From assembly GCF_002158865.1 (NCBI RefSeq), contig NZ_CP021455.1, forward strand, positions 4,176,001 to 4,240,000: a DNA stretch of 64,000 nt. Direction: 5' to 3'. The notes below the pieces were generated by a model. That model ran no database searches, had not been told where the DNA came from, and saw nothing but the letters and a program-made list of their open reading frames with translations. Made by a program: the position numbers and the translations under genes. Origin of the DNA: Comamonas serinivorans. Its GTDB lineage: Bacteria > Pseudomonadota > Gammaproteobacteria > Burkholderiales > Burkholderiaceae_C. Shown in pieces: positions 7,837 through 17,289 of the stretch; position 1 is the stretch's first letter; each line of letters begins with the position of its first letter.

Positions 7837-9664
7837 CGCTCTGGTCCTGGGTCACGCGCAAGACCTCGTCGAGGCTGGTGAGGCCGGCCGCCACCTTGCG
7901 CAGGCCATCGTCGTACAGCGTGTACATGCCCTGCTTGACGGCCAGCTGCTGCAGCGTGCTGGCGTCGTCGCCCCGCAGGATGGCCGAGCGCATGGTCTCG
8001 TCCACCACGAACAGCTCGTGGATGCCCGAGCGGCCCTGGTAACCGGTGCCGCGGCATTGCGGGCAGCCGCAGGCCTCGTACATGGGCTGGCCCGCCGGCA
8101 GAAAGCGCCCCAGGCCCGAGCTCTGCAACAGCTCGGCCGTGGGTTGGGTGGGCTGCTTGCAGGCATCGCACAGGCGGCGCACCAGGCGCTGGGCCAGCAC
8201 GCCGTTCACGGTCGAGGTGATGAGGTAGCGCTCGACCCCCATGTCCTGCATCCGCACCACGGCACTGGCGGCGGTGTTGGTGTGCAGCGTCGAGAGCACC
8301 AGGTGACCGGTGAGCGAGGATTGCACGGCGATCTGCGCCGTTTCGCCGTCGCGCATTTCACCGATCATGATGATGTCCGGGTCCTGCCGCAGGATGGAGC
8401 GCAGCGCATGCGCGAAGGTCAGCCCGATCTGGGTGTGCACCTGGATCTGGTTGATGCCGTCGAGCTGGTACTCCACCGGGTCTTCCACGGTGATGATCTT
8501 CTGCGTCTGCGAATCGAGCTTGGCCAGGCCCGCGTACAGCGTCGTCGTCTTGCCCGAGCCCGTGGGGCCGGTGACCAGCAGGATGCCGTGCGGCCGGGCC
8601 AGCAGGCTGTTGAACTTGTCGAGCGTGTCGCGGGCAAAGCCCATGTCCTCCAGCGAGAAACGCACGCTGGCGCGGTCCAGCACCCGCATGACCACGCTTT
8701 CGCCGTACACCGTGGGCACGGTGGAGACGCGCAGGTCCAGCTCGCGGCCCTTCACGCGGATGTTGATGCGGCCGTCCTGCGGCAGGCGGCGCTCGGCGAT
8801 GTCGAGGTGCGCCAGCAGCTTGACGCGCGAGCTGATGGCCGCGCCCTGGCGCGCAGGCACCACCTCGCCCGGCAGCAGCACGCCGTCCACGCGGTAGCGC
8901 ACGTGCAGGCCATCGTCAAAGGGCTCCAGGTGGATGTCGGACGCGCGCAGCTCGATCACCTTGCCGATGATGCTGTTCACATGGCGGATGACGGGGGCCT
9001 CGCTGGCCAGATCGCGCAGGTGTTCGACGAAATCGCCGGTCACGCCATCGGATTCGACCTCGCCATCTGCCCCCTGCCCCTGCGCGGCCTCGCTCAGGCG
9101 CGACAAGGCCTTCTCGATGTCGGAGGGCTGGCCCACGCGCGGCTGCACCTCCAGCCCCGTGGTCAGGCGCAAGGCCTTGATGACGAAGGGATCCTGCGGC
9201 GCGGCCATGATGACCTGCAGCTGCCCCTCGGCAGCCCCCAGCGGCAGCACGTTGTGGGCACGCAGGAACTCGGGCAGCAGGCCCTCGATCTCGGCCGGGT
9301 TCTCGGGCATGGCCTCGCTGGCCACGAACGGCAGGCCCAGGTGCGAGGCCAGCGCGCGCGCGGCATCGGCCTCGGACACCAGGCCCAGGCTGACCAGCAC
9401 GCGGTCGAGCGAGCCCCCCATTTCGCGCTGGGCCGCCAGCGCGCGATCCAGGTCGCGCTCGCTGAGCTTGCCGGCTTCGACCAGCAGACGACCATAGCGA
9501 TCCCAGGTGCTGCCAGGCGCCACAGGCGGTTCAAATGCAGGGGGATTGCGCGGCGGTTCCGGCGTCCAGCCAGGTTCCACAGGCGCGGCTGCGGACGATT
9601 GCACGGTCATGGGGGAATGCTTGGGAGGTTGCGAGCTGTCAGCAAAATGGACTGACTGACGCAT
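7829..9664 (-). CDS. gspE: Type II secretion ATPase GspE
   Basis: 611 residues. An N1E domain (about 55-200; LVEAGKLSERDLDRALAAQ) precedes the ATPase core with Walker A GPTGSGKTTT near residue 362, the Asp box ITVEDPVEYQ, Walker B IIMIGEMRDGETAQ and His box HLVLSTLHTN. A zinc module with two cysteine pairs (CDACKQ near 497, CGCPQCRGTGY near 530) follows. It powers pseudopilus assembly at the cytoplasmic face. It is the first gene of the operon. ATG 9664 gives the longest product; an ATG at 9610 would remove 18 residues of no clear structure. No strong Shine-Dalgarno is seen at either. Confidence 0.95.
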   Translation of the reverse strand: MRQSVHFADSSQPPKHSPMTVQSSAAAPVEPGWTPEPPRNPPAFEPPVAPGSTWDRYGRLLVEAGKLSERDLDRALAAQREMGGSLDRVLVSLGLVSEADAARALASHLGLPFVASEAMPENPAEIEGLLPEFLRAHNVLPLGAAEGQLQVIMAAPQDPFVIKALRLTTGLEVQPRVGQPSDIEKALSRLSEAAQGQGADGEVESDGVTGDFVEHLRDLASEAPVIRHVNSIIGKVIELRASDIHLEPFDDGLHVRYRVDGVLLPGEVVPARQGAAISSRVKLLAHLDIAERRLPQDGRINIRVKGRELDLRVSTVPTVYGESVVMRVLDRASVRFSLEDMGFARDTLDKFNSLLARPHGILLVTGPTGSGKTTTLYAGLAKLDSQTQKIITVEDPVEYQLDGINQIQVHTQIGLTFAHALRSILRQDPDIIMIGEMRDGETAQIAVQSSLTGHLVLSTLHTNTAASAVVRMQDMGVERYLITSTVNGVLAQRLVRRLCDACKQPTQPTAELLQSSGLGRFLPAGQPMYEACGCPQCRGTGYQGRSGIHELFVVDETMRSAILRGDDASTLQQLAVKQGMYTLYDDGLRKVAAGLTSLDEVLRVTQDQSDA

Positions 9665-9969
9665 AGAGGCCCGATGCTAGCATTGGTTCCCCCGTGGCAT
9701 CGCAGGCGGGACCGGGGCGCCACGGGCCCTGACGGCCCCTGCCGGGTGCGTCCCTGTGCAGGCCGCCGGCCAGGTGGGCGGCACCATCGCCCACCCGGGC
9801 CATGCGCCGCGCGCGCGACGGAACCCCTGGCGCTCAACGGAATCGCACCGCCAGAACATTCAGCAGGAGTATCCAACCAACCTCGATCACTCCTGAACGG
9901 GATCGACCGCATACTCCTCAATTCAAACAAGCAACCCCAACGAACCCGGCTTCGAACCCGGCCCGACGC
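9665..9969. other. Intergenic region upstream of gspE
   Basis: 305 bp between the type II operon start and the end of the polysaccharide locus. It should hold the gspE promoter, but I see no convincing sigma-70 hexamer pair. The only clear structure is repeat copy 4. No terminator with a T-run is visible for the glycosyltransferase gene. Confidence 0.5.
9866..9917. repeat. Nested-palindrome repeat, copy 4
   Basis: Outer arms GGAGTAT and ATACTCC pair perfectly. The inner arms are weak here (TCGATC and GATCGA lie asymmetrically). It lies between the 3' end of the polysaccharide locus and the start of gspE. Confidence 0.8.
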
Positions 9970-10818
9970 TCAGCGTCCGGCCCGCTGCGCCTTGAAATCC
10001 CGGTAGGCCGGGGACTGCCACAGCTGCCACAGGCTGCTCAGGTGCCAGCGCAGGTGGCGGGCGTTGCGCCGGCTGTTGCGCTGCGCCACGTGCACCACCT
10101 GGGCCGAGGGCTCGACGGCCAGGCCCCAGCCCGCCAGTTGCAGGCGCAGGCACCAGTCCACGTCCTCGCCGTACATGAAGTAGTTCGGGTCGAAGCCGCC
10201 CGTGGCCTGCCAGGCCTGGGCCCGCACCAGCCAGAACGCGGCATTCACCCAGTCGGGCGCCTCGCCGGGCGCCACCTGTCCCGGCGCCTGCGGCGCGTGG
10301 GTCCAGCCCAGGCGCCGACTCACCGACCAGCCCACACGCCGGGCAATCGACCCCGGTGTCGGCAGTCGGCGGGCAAAGTCCTGCCGCGCACCGGTTTCGT
10401 CGACCTGCACCGGACACACGCAGCCCAGGGCGGGGTCGCGGGCCAGCCGCGCGCGCAGCGGCGCAAACGGGTCCTCGCGCAAGGCGATGTCGGGGTTGAC
10501 CACGGCGAAACAGCCCGCCTCGGGCGCCAGCCCATGGTCTTGCGCATGCAGCCGCGCGTACAGGCGCCACGCCTGGTTGTGGTTCGCGCCGAAACCCTGG
10601 CTGGAGAGGTTCTGGTGCACCACCAGCTCGAAGGGCCAGGGCCTGGCCTGGCCATCGGCCTCCAGTGCGTCGGCCAGTTCCGGCTCGGCCTGGTTGAGCG
10701 TCAACACCACCCGGTCCACCGACGACAGCGCGGCCAGCTGGTGCAGCAGCGCGCGCACCTGCTCGCCATGGCCATGGCTGACGATGGACACGACGAGGCC
10801 GTTCACCTCAGACCGCAT
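9970..10818 (-). CDS. Family 2 glycosyltransferase of the polysaccharide locus
   Basis: 282 residues from ATG 10818, which overlaps the end of the upstream gene by 11 bp. The start NGLVVSIVSHGHGEQVRALL, the VVNPDIALRED stretch and the C-terminal FMYGEDVDWCLRLQLAGW (DXD-like acceptor region) are typical of GT-A, family 2 enzymes of the rhamnosyltransferase-like type. It probably adds a sugar, perhaps rhamnose given the rml genes nearby, to a lipid-linked glycan in the cytoplasm. The sugar and linkage cannot be read from sequence. Last gene of the locus. Confidence 0.82.
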   Translation of the reverse strand: MRSEVNGLVVSIVSHGHGEQVRALLHQLAALSSVDRVVLTLNQAEPELADALEADGQARPWPFELVVHQNLSSQGFGANHNQAWRLYARLHAQDHGLAPEAGCFAVVNPDIALREDPFAPLRARLARDPALGCVCPVQVDETGARQDFARRLPTPGSIARRVGWSVSRRLGWTHAPQAPGQVAPGEAPDWVNAAFWLVRAQAWQATGGFDPNYFMYGEDVDWCLRLQLAGWGLAVEPSAQVVHVAQRNSRRNARHLRWHLSSLWQLWQSPAYRDFKAQRAGR

Positions 10819-13765
10819 CGCTGCCCGCCTGTGCCTGCTCGGCCAAGGCCCAGAGCTTGGCCTCGGCATCGGCGATCAACTGGCTGTAGCGCACGTTGGA
10901 GATGCCCCACAGCGACGAGTCCAGGGCTTCGTGGTGGCCCACCAGGAACGGCAACGCCACCACCACGCGCAACGCCGTCTGCCGCTGGATGAAGCGGTCG
11001 ATGGTGTTGGTGTCGGCATCGACGACGGTTTCGTCCCATTGCGCCATCAGACTCAGGGCGCGCGGGCCGTAGATGTTGCTCACGGCACTGATCATGCGGT
11101 CCAGGGTGACGAAGGTGTCGTTCCCCACGCGCTCGACCTTGAGCACGCGGGTGTCGGGGTGCACCTCGGCCATCAGGCCCACGAACACATCCCATTCGCC
11201 CGCCCGTTGTTCGAGGTATGCCTTCACCGCCGATCGTCGCAGGTCGTAATCCGGTGGGAACTCCACATCGTCTTCCATCACCTCGAGCGTGGCCAAGCCC
11301 TGCCGCAAGGCAGCCTGGGCCAGGTACTTGTAGCTCATCGCGCAGCCGATCCAGCCCGGCGCGTAGCGCAGGCCGTCGAACACCTGCACGTCGGCCGGCC
11401 GTATGGCCTCGAACGCCTGCCGGCGCACGGTGGTTTCGGGCAGGCTCAAGGCCAGGCGCGGCGCCACCGTGGTCGTGGCCGTCAGTTGCGTGAACTGCGC
11501 ATAGCTCAGCACGCGGCGCGACACCAGCAGGCGATACAGCATGAACTCGAACCGCGCCTGCGAGGCCGCCACCACCGCCTCGCAGCGCTGGGCGTGGCGC
11601 GCGCGCTGCGCCGCGTCGGCCTGCTCGGCCAGGGCCTCGCCAATGGCCGCAATCAGGCCCTGGGCGTCGTCCACGTCCACAAAGCGCACGGCGGCCTCCA
11701 GGGCCTGGTGCTCGGCCTGGTCGGCCGCCGTCTCGGACACCACGGACTTGCCCAGCGACAGGCATTCGTAGAGGCGCGTGGTTTCGAGCAGCGCGCCCTC
11801 GTAGTAGTGCAGGTTGACCACCACCTTGGCCCCCGCCAGCGCCCGGTGCATGTCGGCCCCGAAGGCGTTGCCCACCACCCGCACGGCGTGGTGCTTGCCG
11901 ATTTCGGCCAGCAGGCGCTTGCGGCGCGGCGCGTTGGCGTCGCCATAGAACAGCACATCACAGACCTCGTCGGGCGCGGGCTCGACGTCGGGCGTTGCCG
12001 CGTTCAGCCAGGTCCGGTAGCCCTGCACCCCGCCGATGGGCACCAGGTAGACATGCGGGTAGACGATGCCGAACTCCGCCAGGTTGGCCAGGTTGGTCTG
12101 GGCGTAGTCGATGGCGGCCAGCGAGTTCTCCAGCACCGCCAGGTAGTCGGGGGTGAACCAGCGCGAGCTGACGGTCTGCTCCATCTGGAAGGCCACGCGC
12201 TTTTCGCCCGGGGGCAGCGACTTGAACATCTGCGGGCAGACAACGACGTAGAGGTCCAGCGGGTAGTCGTCCGCCTCGTCCACCAACGTGGCCGGGATGC
12301 CCGCGCGCGCCAGCGCCACCTGCAGCGCATGGGCCACGTACAGCGTGTGCGGCGTGCACAGGATGCCGCAGGCGATGGCCTTGCCCTCGAATTGCTCCAG
12401 GCGCTGCGCCTCGGCGGCTTGCTGCTTGACGTGCTGCACACGTTGCAGCAGCTCGCGCCAGTTGCCCGCCGCCGCGTAGCGCATGGCGTTGCGCACGCGG
12501 CGCAGGCTCACGGCGGTGCTGGTGCCAGCGGGCGAATGACGCACCTGGCGCGCCAGCGTGCCCAGCTTGCGCAGGCCCGCCGTGGCACGCCAGCTGCGCG
12601 AGGCGAGCAACTCATCGACCTGCTGCCCCAACAGGCGCGCCGCGGTGCGGGCGGCTTGGAGGTCCTGCGCATCGCGCCGGGCCTGGCGCGTGACCTGCGC
12701 CAGCCGCTGCTGCCAGGCCTGCATCTCGCTGCTCAGGCGCGCACCCTGCTCACGCAGGCTGTGCGCCCACTGGCTTTCGCGTTCCGCCTGGGTGCGCCGC
12801 AGGGCCTCGGTCTGCACCACGTGCTCGTCGAGCCGGGCCTGCAGCTGCTGCACGGCCGCGTCACGGGCGGCCATGGCGTGCTGCGCCTCGTCCAGCATGG
12901 CCTGCTGGCGGGCCTGCAGCCGCCCCGCCTCGCGCAGCTGTTCATCCTGTTGCGCGATCCAGTCCCCTTGCGCCCGCACGGCTGCGGCATCCCGCTCGGC
13001 CTGGGCCCGCAGGTCGTTCAGCTGCGTCGCCTGATGCAGGGCCTCAGCCCGTCGCTCGAAGCGTTCGCCCAGGGCCCCGAAGTAGCGCTGGGCCGCAGCG
13101 AGCTGCGCGGGCTCGTCGCACAGCGCGCGCAGGGGCGTGGGGGCTTGCGCCCCCACCAGCAACACCCCCAGGCCATGGCTGTGCGCGAAGGCAAAGGAGG
13201 GGAACCGGGCCGCCAGCTCGCCCCAAAACCGCCAGACGCCAAAGTCATCGCGCCGCACCGCCACGTCGTGGAACAGCACCACGCCGCGCTCGCTGAGCTT
13301 GGGCTGCCACGTCTCGAAATCGTGCCGCACGGCGTCGTAGGTGTGCAGGCCGTCGATGTGCAACAGGTCCACGCTGCCATCGGCCACGTCGGCCAGCGCC
13401 TCGTCAAAGGTCTTTTGCAGCAGCGTGGAAAAGCCGCCATAGCGCGCGTCGTGCTGCCCCTTCAAGGTCTGCAGCACCTGGTCGCCGTAATGGCCCGCAT
13501 GGGGGTCACCGGCCCAGGTGTCCACCCCCCAGGCCTGCAGCGGCACGTCGTGCTGCACCGCCGCCTCGCAAAAGCCCAGGTAGGAAATGCCGGAGTACAC
13601 CCCCAGCTCAACCAGGGTGCGAGGCCGCATCACGGCCATCAGCCAGGCGGCAAACGGCAGGTGCCCGGCCCACGGCGCTGGTGAGCCCAGCCACACCGGC
13701 TCCTGCCAGGCCGCCTGCATCATGGGCAGCGCAAAGCCGCCGGGTTCGTGTTCTTCTCGCGTCAT
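10808..13765 (-). CDS. Methyltransferase / coiled-coil / double glycosyltransferase fusion
   Basis: 985 residues. Residues about 35-210 are a class I SAM-dependent methyltransferase-like domain (LVELGVYSGISYLGF, then VDLLHIDGLHTYDAV and VVLFHDV). About 225-395 is a long Gln/Ala/Arg-rich coiled coil ending in a SRSWRATAGLRKLG motif often seen before glycosyltransferases. About 450-720 is a GT-B-like glycosyltransferase (ALLETTRLYECLSLGKSVVSE). About 735-960 is a family 25 glycosyltransferase-like domain with GWIGCAMSYKYLAQAAL and the acidic VMEDDVEF. The ATG overlaps the wzt stop, so it is coupled to the exporter ATPase. A methyltransferase joined to a coiled coil next to a Wzt with a C-terminal sugar-binding domain recalls the chain-terminating ruler WbdD; that role is inference. 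Confidence 0.8.
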   Translation of the reverse strand: MTREEHEPGGFALPMMQAAWQEPVWLGSPAPWAGHLPFAAWLMAVMRPRTLVELGVYSGISYLGFCEAAVQHDVPLQAWGVDTWAGDPHAGHYGDQVLQTLKGQHDARYGGFSTLLQKTFDEALADVADGSVDLLHIDGLHTYDAVRHDFETWQPKLSERGVVLFHDVAVRRDDFGVWRFWGELAARFPSFAFAHSHGLGVLLVGAQAPTPLRALCDEPAQLAAAQRYFGALGERFERRAEALHQATQLNDLRAQAERDAAAVRAQGDWIAQQDEQLREAGRLQARQQAMLDEAQHAMAARDAAVQQLQARLDEHVVQTEALRRTQAERESQWAHSLREQGARLSSEMQAWQQRLAQVTRQARRDAQDLQAARTAARLLGQQVDELLASRSWRATAGLRKLGTLARQVRHSPAGTSTAVSLRRVRNAMRYAAAGNWRELLQRVQHVKQQAAEAQRLEQFEGKAIACGILCTPHTLYVAHALQVALARAGIPATLVDEADDYPLDLYVVVCPQMFKSLPPGEKRVAFQMEQTVSSRWFTPDYLAVLENSLAAIDYAQTNLANLAEFGIVYPHVYLVPIGGVQGYRTWLNAATPDVEPAPDEVCDVLFYGDANAPRRKRLLAEIGKHHAVRVVGNAFGADMHRALAGAKVVVNLHYYEGALLETTRLYECLSLGKSVVSETAADQAEHQALEAAVRFVDVDDAQGLIAAIGEALAEQADAAQRARHAQRCEAVVAASQARFEFMLYRLLVSRRVLSYAQFTQLTATTTVAPRLALSLPETTVRRQAFEAIRPADVQVFDGLRYAPGWIGCAMSYKYLAQAALRQGLATLEVMEDDVEFPPDYDLRRSAVKAYLEQRAGEWDVFVGLMAEVHPDTRVLKVERVGNDTFVTLDRMISAVSNIYGPRALSLMAQWDETVVDADTNTIDRFIQRQTALRVVVALPFLVGHHEALDSSLWGISNVRYSQLIADAEAKLWALAEQAQAGSDAV

Positions 13766-15198
13766 GGTTCCTCCCCTGTCATGTGTCGCACCGCCAGCCG
13801 CACGTCCTGCATGGGCAAGCCCACCAGGCCGGCCGATGCACTGCTGGACTCGGAGCGGAACGCCAAGGCGTCGAACACCCAATGGTGTTGCACGTGGTCC
13901 TGCTGCGTGCCTTCGGCAATCGAGGCGGTCACCGTGTAATCGCCCACCGGCATGCGCGGCATCCAGAACGCGAATTCCGCCACCAGCTCTTCTCCGGCTT
14001 CACACCGCACCGGGTTCAGCTGGTAGTTCAGGTAGGTGTTCTCGCCAAACAACACCTGGCCCAGTCGGTCCTTGACCACGAACCCCACGATGGGCTGCGT
14101 CAGCGCCTGGTGCGCGCGCACCACGATGCGCAGGCGCACGGCCTCGCCCCCCACGGCCCAGGCCAGGGCTTGGCCGGCCGCGTCGCACAGCTGCACCGCC
14201 GTGATGCGGGCCTGGCCCGTGCCGAACGATGCGGCCTGCGGATCGTGCGGGAACACCTGCAGGTCGTTGCGCAGGTTGCTCGCATTGAGGAAGGGCAGGC
14301 GCTGATCGCCCAGCACCTCGGTCTCCGGCGCCTCGACCACTTCGACCGGGTCTGCGCCCTGCCCCTGCTGGGCATAGAACTCGCGCAGGTAGGCTTCGCT
14401 GACGGCCTTGGGCGTGCCCTGCATGCGCACCCGCCCCTGGTCCAGCCAGATGGCGTGGTTGCACAGGTTCTTCACCGCGTTCGTGTCGTGGCTGACGAAC
14501 AGCACCGTGCCGGTCTGCATGAACTCGCGCAGGAACCGCATGCACTTCTGCGTGAAGAAGGCGTCGCCCACCGCCAGCGCCTCGTCGATGACCAGGATGT
14601 CCGCGTCCACGTGGGCGATGACGGCGAACGCCAGCCGCACCAGCATGCCGCTGGAATAGGTCTTGACCGGCTGGTCGATGAACGCGCCGATGTCGGCAAA
14701 GGCCTCGATGGCCGCAAAGCGCTCACGCGTGACGTGCTCGGCCTGCCCCAGCACGCCGGCGTTGAAGAACACGTTCTCGCGCCCGGTGAACTCCGGGTTG
14801 AAACCGGAGCCCAGCTCCAGCAAGGCCGCCACGCGGCCTTGCACCTGCACCTCGCCGTTGGTGGGATAAAGCGTGCCGCAGATGATCTGCAGCAGCGTGG
14901 ATTTGCCCGAGCCGTTGCGGCCGATGATGCCGACCGTCTGGCCGCGCATGACCTCGAGGTCCACCCCGTGCAGCGCCCAGAACTCGCGGTAATGGTTGCG
15001 GGGCGACAACCCCAGCCAGCGCCGCAAGCGCGGCACCACGAACTGCAGCAGGCGCTGCGCAGGCGCCGCGTAGATCTGGTAGCACTTGGACAGCCCCGTC
15101 ACGCGGATGGCCGACGCGGCGCCCGAGGGCGCCTCGGCCGGGGTCACGTCCGCTGCGGCCAGCATGCGCAGGGCCGGTTGCACGGTGTCAGAGCACAT
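13762..15198 (-). CDS. wzt: O-antigen/polysaccharide ABC exporter ATPase Wzt
   Basis: 478 residues. The nucleotide-binding domain (about 30-270) has Walker A GRNGSGKSTLL near residue 91, the signature YSSGM and Walker B ILVIDEALAVGD with the switch His in FVSHDTNAV. Residues about 320-470 form a Wzt C-terminal beta-sandwich domain (VVRAHQALTQPIVGFVVKD), which in this family recognises the end of the finished glycan. I use ATG 15198; a TTG two codons earlier is less likely. It overlaps wzm by 11 bp. With Wzm it exports the lipid-linked polysaccharide across the inner membrane. Confidence 0.93.
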   Translation of the reverse strand: MCSDTVQPALRMLAAADVTPAEAPSGAASAIRVTGLSKCYQIYAAPAQRLLQFVVPRLRRWLGLSPRNHYREFWALHGVDLEVMRGQTVGIIGRNGSGKSTLLQIICGTLYPTNGEVQVQGRVAALLELGSGFNPEFTGRENVFFNAGVLGQAEHVTRERFAAIEAFADIGAFIDQPVKTYSSGMLVRLAFAVIAHVDADILVIDEALAVGDAFFTQKCMRFLREFMQTGTVLFVSHDTNAVKNLCNHAIWLDQGRVRMQGTPKAVSEAYLREFYAQQGQGADPVEVVEAPETEVLGDQRLPFLNASNLRNDLQVFPHDPQAASFGTGQARITAVQLCDAAGQALAWAVGGEAVRLRIVVRAHQALTQPIVGFVVKDRLGQVLFGENTYLNYQLNPVRCEAGEELVAEFAFWMPRMPVGDYTVTASIAEGTQQDHVQHHWVFDALAFRSESSSASAGLVGLPMQDVRLAVRHMTGEEP

Positions 15199-16018
15199 CG
15201 GCAAACCCCTTGCGCGTGGCCTGAAACCCCGCGAACCCCAGCCAGGCCAGCACCAGGGCGACGCCGGTGTAGGCCAGCAGGCCGGCCCAATCGGGCGCCT
15301 GCCCCCAGATCAGCACGGCGCGCCCCTGCTCGATGATGAAGGTCAGCGGGTTGGCCTGCATGAACAGGCGGTACTCCTGCGGGATGGCGGTCAGCGGAAA
15401 AAACACCGGCGACATGAACAGCAAGATGGTGGTGATCACCACCATCACCTGGCCCAGGTCACGCAGGTACACCCCCAGCGCACTGGCCAGCCAGCCCAGG
15501 GCCAGCACCATCAGCAGCAACGGCACGACGACCAGCACGATCAACGGTGCGGTGGCAGGTATGCCGCCATTGAGCAAGGCGCAGGCCACCAGCAGCACCA
15601 CCAGGCCGATGCACCACTGGAACAAGGCCGTGCACAGGCTGACCACGGGCAGCACCTCGAGCGGGAACACCACCTTCTTGACGTAGTTGCCATGGGCCGG
15701 AATCAAGCCGGGCGCGCCGTTCAGCACCTCGGCCAGCAGGCCGTGCATGAGCAGGCCGGCATACAGGATCAGCGCGAACTGGGTCCGGCTTTGCTCGAGC
15801 GTGCCCCACTTCGCCTGGAACACCACCGAAAACACAAAGGTGTACACGGCCAGCATGACGATGGGCGTGATCACCGCCCACAGCAGCCCGCCCACGGTGC
15901 CGCGGTAGCGCGCCGCCACGTCACGCCGGGCCATGCGGGCGATGAGTTCGCGGTGGTGCCAGAGCGAACGTCCCATCGCCAGCGGCGACCACGGCAGGCG
16001 CGCGTGCGGGTTGATCAC
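15188..16018 (-). CDS. wzm: Polysaccharide ABC exporter permease Wzm
   Basis: 276 residues with about six membrane helices, of the ABC-2 permease family (ARRDVAARYRGTVGGLLWAV, then VVFPLEVLPVVSLCTALFQW). It forms the channel of the Wzm-Wzt exporter. The start is GTG 16018, supported by its GTGA overlap with the rmlC stop; ATG 15976 would cut off the conserved N-terminal region. Adjacent wzt supplies the ATPase. Confidence 0.92.
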   Translation of the reverse strand: MINPHARLPWSPLAMGRSLWHHRELIARMARRDVAARYRGTVGGLLWAVITPIVMLAVYTFVFSVVFQAKWGTLEQSRTQFALILYAGLLMHGLLAEVLNGAPGLIPAHGNYVKKVVFPLEVLPVVSLCTALFQWCIGLVVLLVACALLNGGIPATAPLIVLVVVPLLLMVLALGWLASALGVYLRDLGQVMVVITTILLFMSPVFFPLTAIPQEYRLFMQANPLTFIIEQGRAVLIWGQAPDWAGLLAYTGVALVLAWLGFAGFQATRKGFADVL

Positions 16019-16572
16019 GCGTACACCTCGGCCTGGTCCAGCAGTGGCGCGGCCTTGTCCTTGTCCGACAGCAGGGGCTGGGCGATGCCGTGGGCCGCCA
16101 GCGGCCAGTCGATGGCGATGGCCGGGTCGTTCCAGGCGATGCCGCGCTCATGCTGGGGCGCGTAGAAGTCGGTGGCCTTGTACAGGAAGTCGGCGCTGTC
16201 GCTCAGCACCACGAAGCCATGCGCCATGCCGGCCGGCACCCAGAGCTGGCGGTGGTTGTCCTCGGTCAGCTCCACCCCCACCCACTGGCCGAAGGTGGGC
16301 GAGCTGCGGCGGATGTCGACGGCCACGTCGAAGACGGCGCCGCGCACCACCCGCACCAGCTTGCCTTGAGGCTGGTGCAACTGATAGTGCAGGCCACGCA
16401 GCACGCCCTTGGCCGAGCGGCTGTGGTTGTCCTGCACGAAGTCGACCTGCGCGCCGGTCAGCTCTTCGAACACACGGCGGTTGTAGCTTTCGGTGAAGAA
16501 GCCCCGCGCATCGCCAAACAGCTTGGGCTCAAGGATGAAAACGCCATCGATGGCGGTGGACAAGGCCTGCAT
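16015..16572 (-). CDS. rfbC: dTDP-4-dehydrorhamnose 3,5-epimerase
   Basis: 185 residues, the usual RmlC length. It begins MQALSTAIDGVFILEPKLFG and has the cupin core with FVQDNHSRSAKGVLRGLHYQ, WVPAGMAHGFVVLSD and a late Tyr-containing DFYAPQHERGIAWND. It epimerises C3 and C5 of dTDP-4-keto-6-deoxyglucose in dTDP-L-rhamnose synthesis. ATG 16572 is preceded by a GGAGTG Shine-Dalgarno. rmlB, rmlD and rmlA are 4-7 kb upstream on the same strand, so all four enzymes of the pathway are present. Confidence 0.95.
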   Translation of the reverse strand: MQALSTAIDGVFILEPKLFGDARGFFTESYNRRVFEELTGAQVDFVQDNHSRSAKGVLRGLHYQLHQPQGKLVRVVRGAVFDVAVDIRRSSPTFGQWVGVELTEDNHRQLWVPAGMAHGFVVLSDSADFLYKATDFYAPQHERGIAWNDPAIAIDWPLAAHGIAQPLLSDKDKAAPLLDQAEVYA

Positions 16573-16650
16573 GGGCAGCACTCCAGGAATGGGGGACACA
16601 AAGCCACGGCAACGCCGCAGCGGATTCAACGGATCGGGACGCGCGGCCCT

Positions 16651-17289
16651 TCAGCCCGAGGGCGGGCCGGCATCCGCCGGCGCCGGCCCGGCGAACGGGT
16701 GGGGCACGATGTGGATGCCCTCTGGCAACCACCGGGTGTATCGATCCAAAGCCGTTCTCAAAGCATCGGCAGCCAGGCCATACTGCACCTGATCTTCGCG
16801 CTCGCCCACCACCTGCGCGCCAAACCGCTCGTGAAAGCGGCGCACGGGCGCGTTGTCGCGGTGCACCTCGAAGTGGGCACGGCGAAAGCCGAGCGTCCAC
16901 GCATAGCGGTAGACGATGAGGGCCGATTCCATGGCCGTGGTGGCCGGCACGCCGGGCAACAGCATCCACGACCCCCAGCAAAAACTGTCGCCCCGGGCGT
17001 CGTACAGGCGCACCGTGCCCAGCGCCTCGCCGCTGTCGGCCTGGGTGATGACGAAGTAAGCCTGCGTCTCGTCGCGGGCGTAGGCGGCCAGCCAGGCGCG
17101 CTGGTCATCCAGCTCGCTGGACGTGGGCGACATGTAGCGGTTGCGAGCGGGGTGGTGGCGCAGCTGCCAGATGAAGGCGGCATCACCGGCCTCGGCATTG
17201 CGCAGCAGCACGTGGCGGCCGCGCACCTGAGCGGCTTTGAGCAGACGAGGAGCAGAAACGGCGTTCAACAAAGGCAGGCAACAGAACAA
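16651..17289 (-). CDS. GNAT acetyltransferase, sugar-modifying type
   Basis: 212 residues from a TTG at 17289. The real start is uncertain (other TTG or GTG codons lie within the next 25 codons, none with a good Shine-Dalgarno) and the conserved part begins at VLLRNAEAGDAAFIWQLRHH. The fold is RimJ/RimL-like GNAT with the acetyl-CoA loop region GVPATTAMESALIVYRYAWT and FEVHRDNAPVRRFHERFGAQ. In polysaccharide loci such proteins often acetylate a nucleotide-activated amino sugar (compare PseH, WecD). No such aminotransferase is in view, so the substrate is open. Confidence 0.75.
   Translation of the reverse strand: MFCCLPLLNAVSAPRLLKAAQVRGRHVLLRNAEAGDAAFIWQLRHHPARNRYMSPTSSELDDQRAWLAAYARDETQAYFVITQADSGEALGTVRLYDARGDSFCWGSWMLLPGVPATTAMESALIVYRYAWTLGFRRAHFEVHRDNAPVRRFHERFGAQVVGEREDQVQYGLAADALRTALDRYTRWLPEGIHIVPHPFAGPAPADAGPPSG

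Noticed and set aside
7436..9655. A 739-codon plus-strand frame opposite gspE and gspF.
   Set aside because: It is the antisense shadow of strongly supported genes in GC-rich DNA; its product is Gln/His/Arg-rich without domains.
10202..13684. A 1160-codon plus-strand frame opposite the fusion protein.
   Set aside because: Antisense shadow; the minus strand has clear domains and coupled starts.
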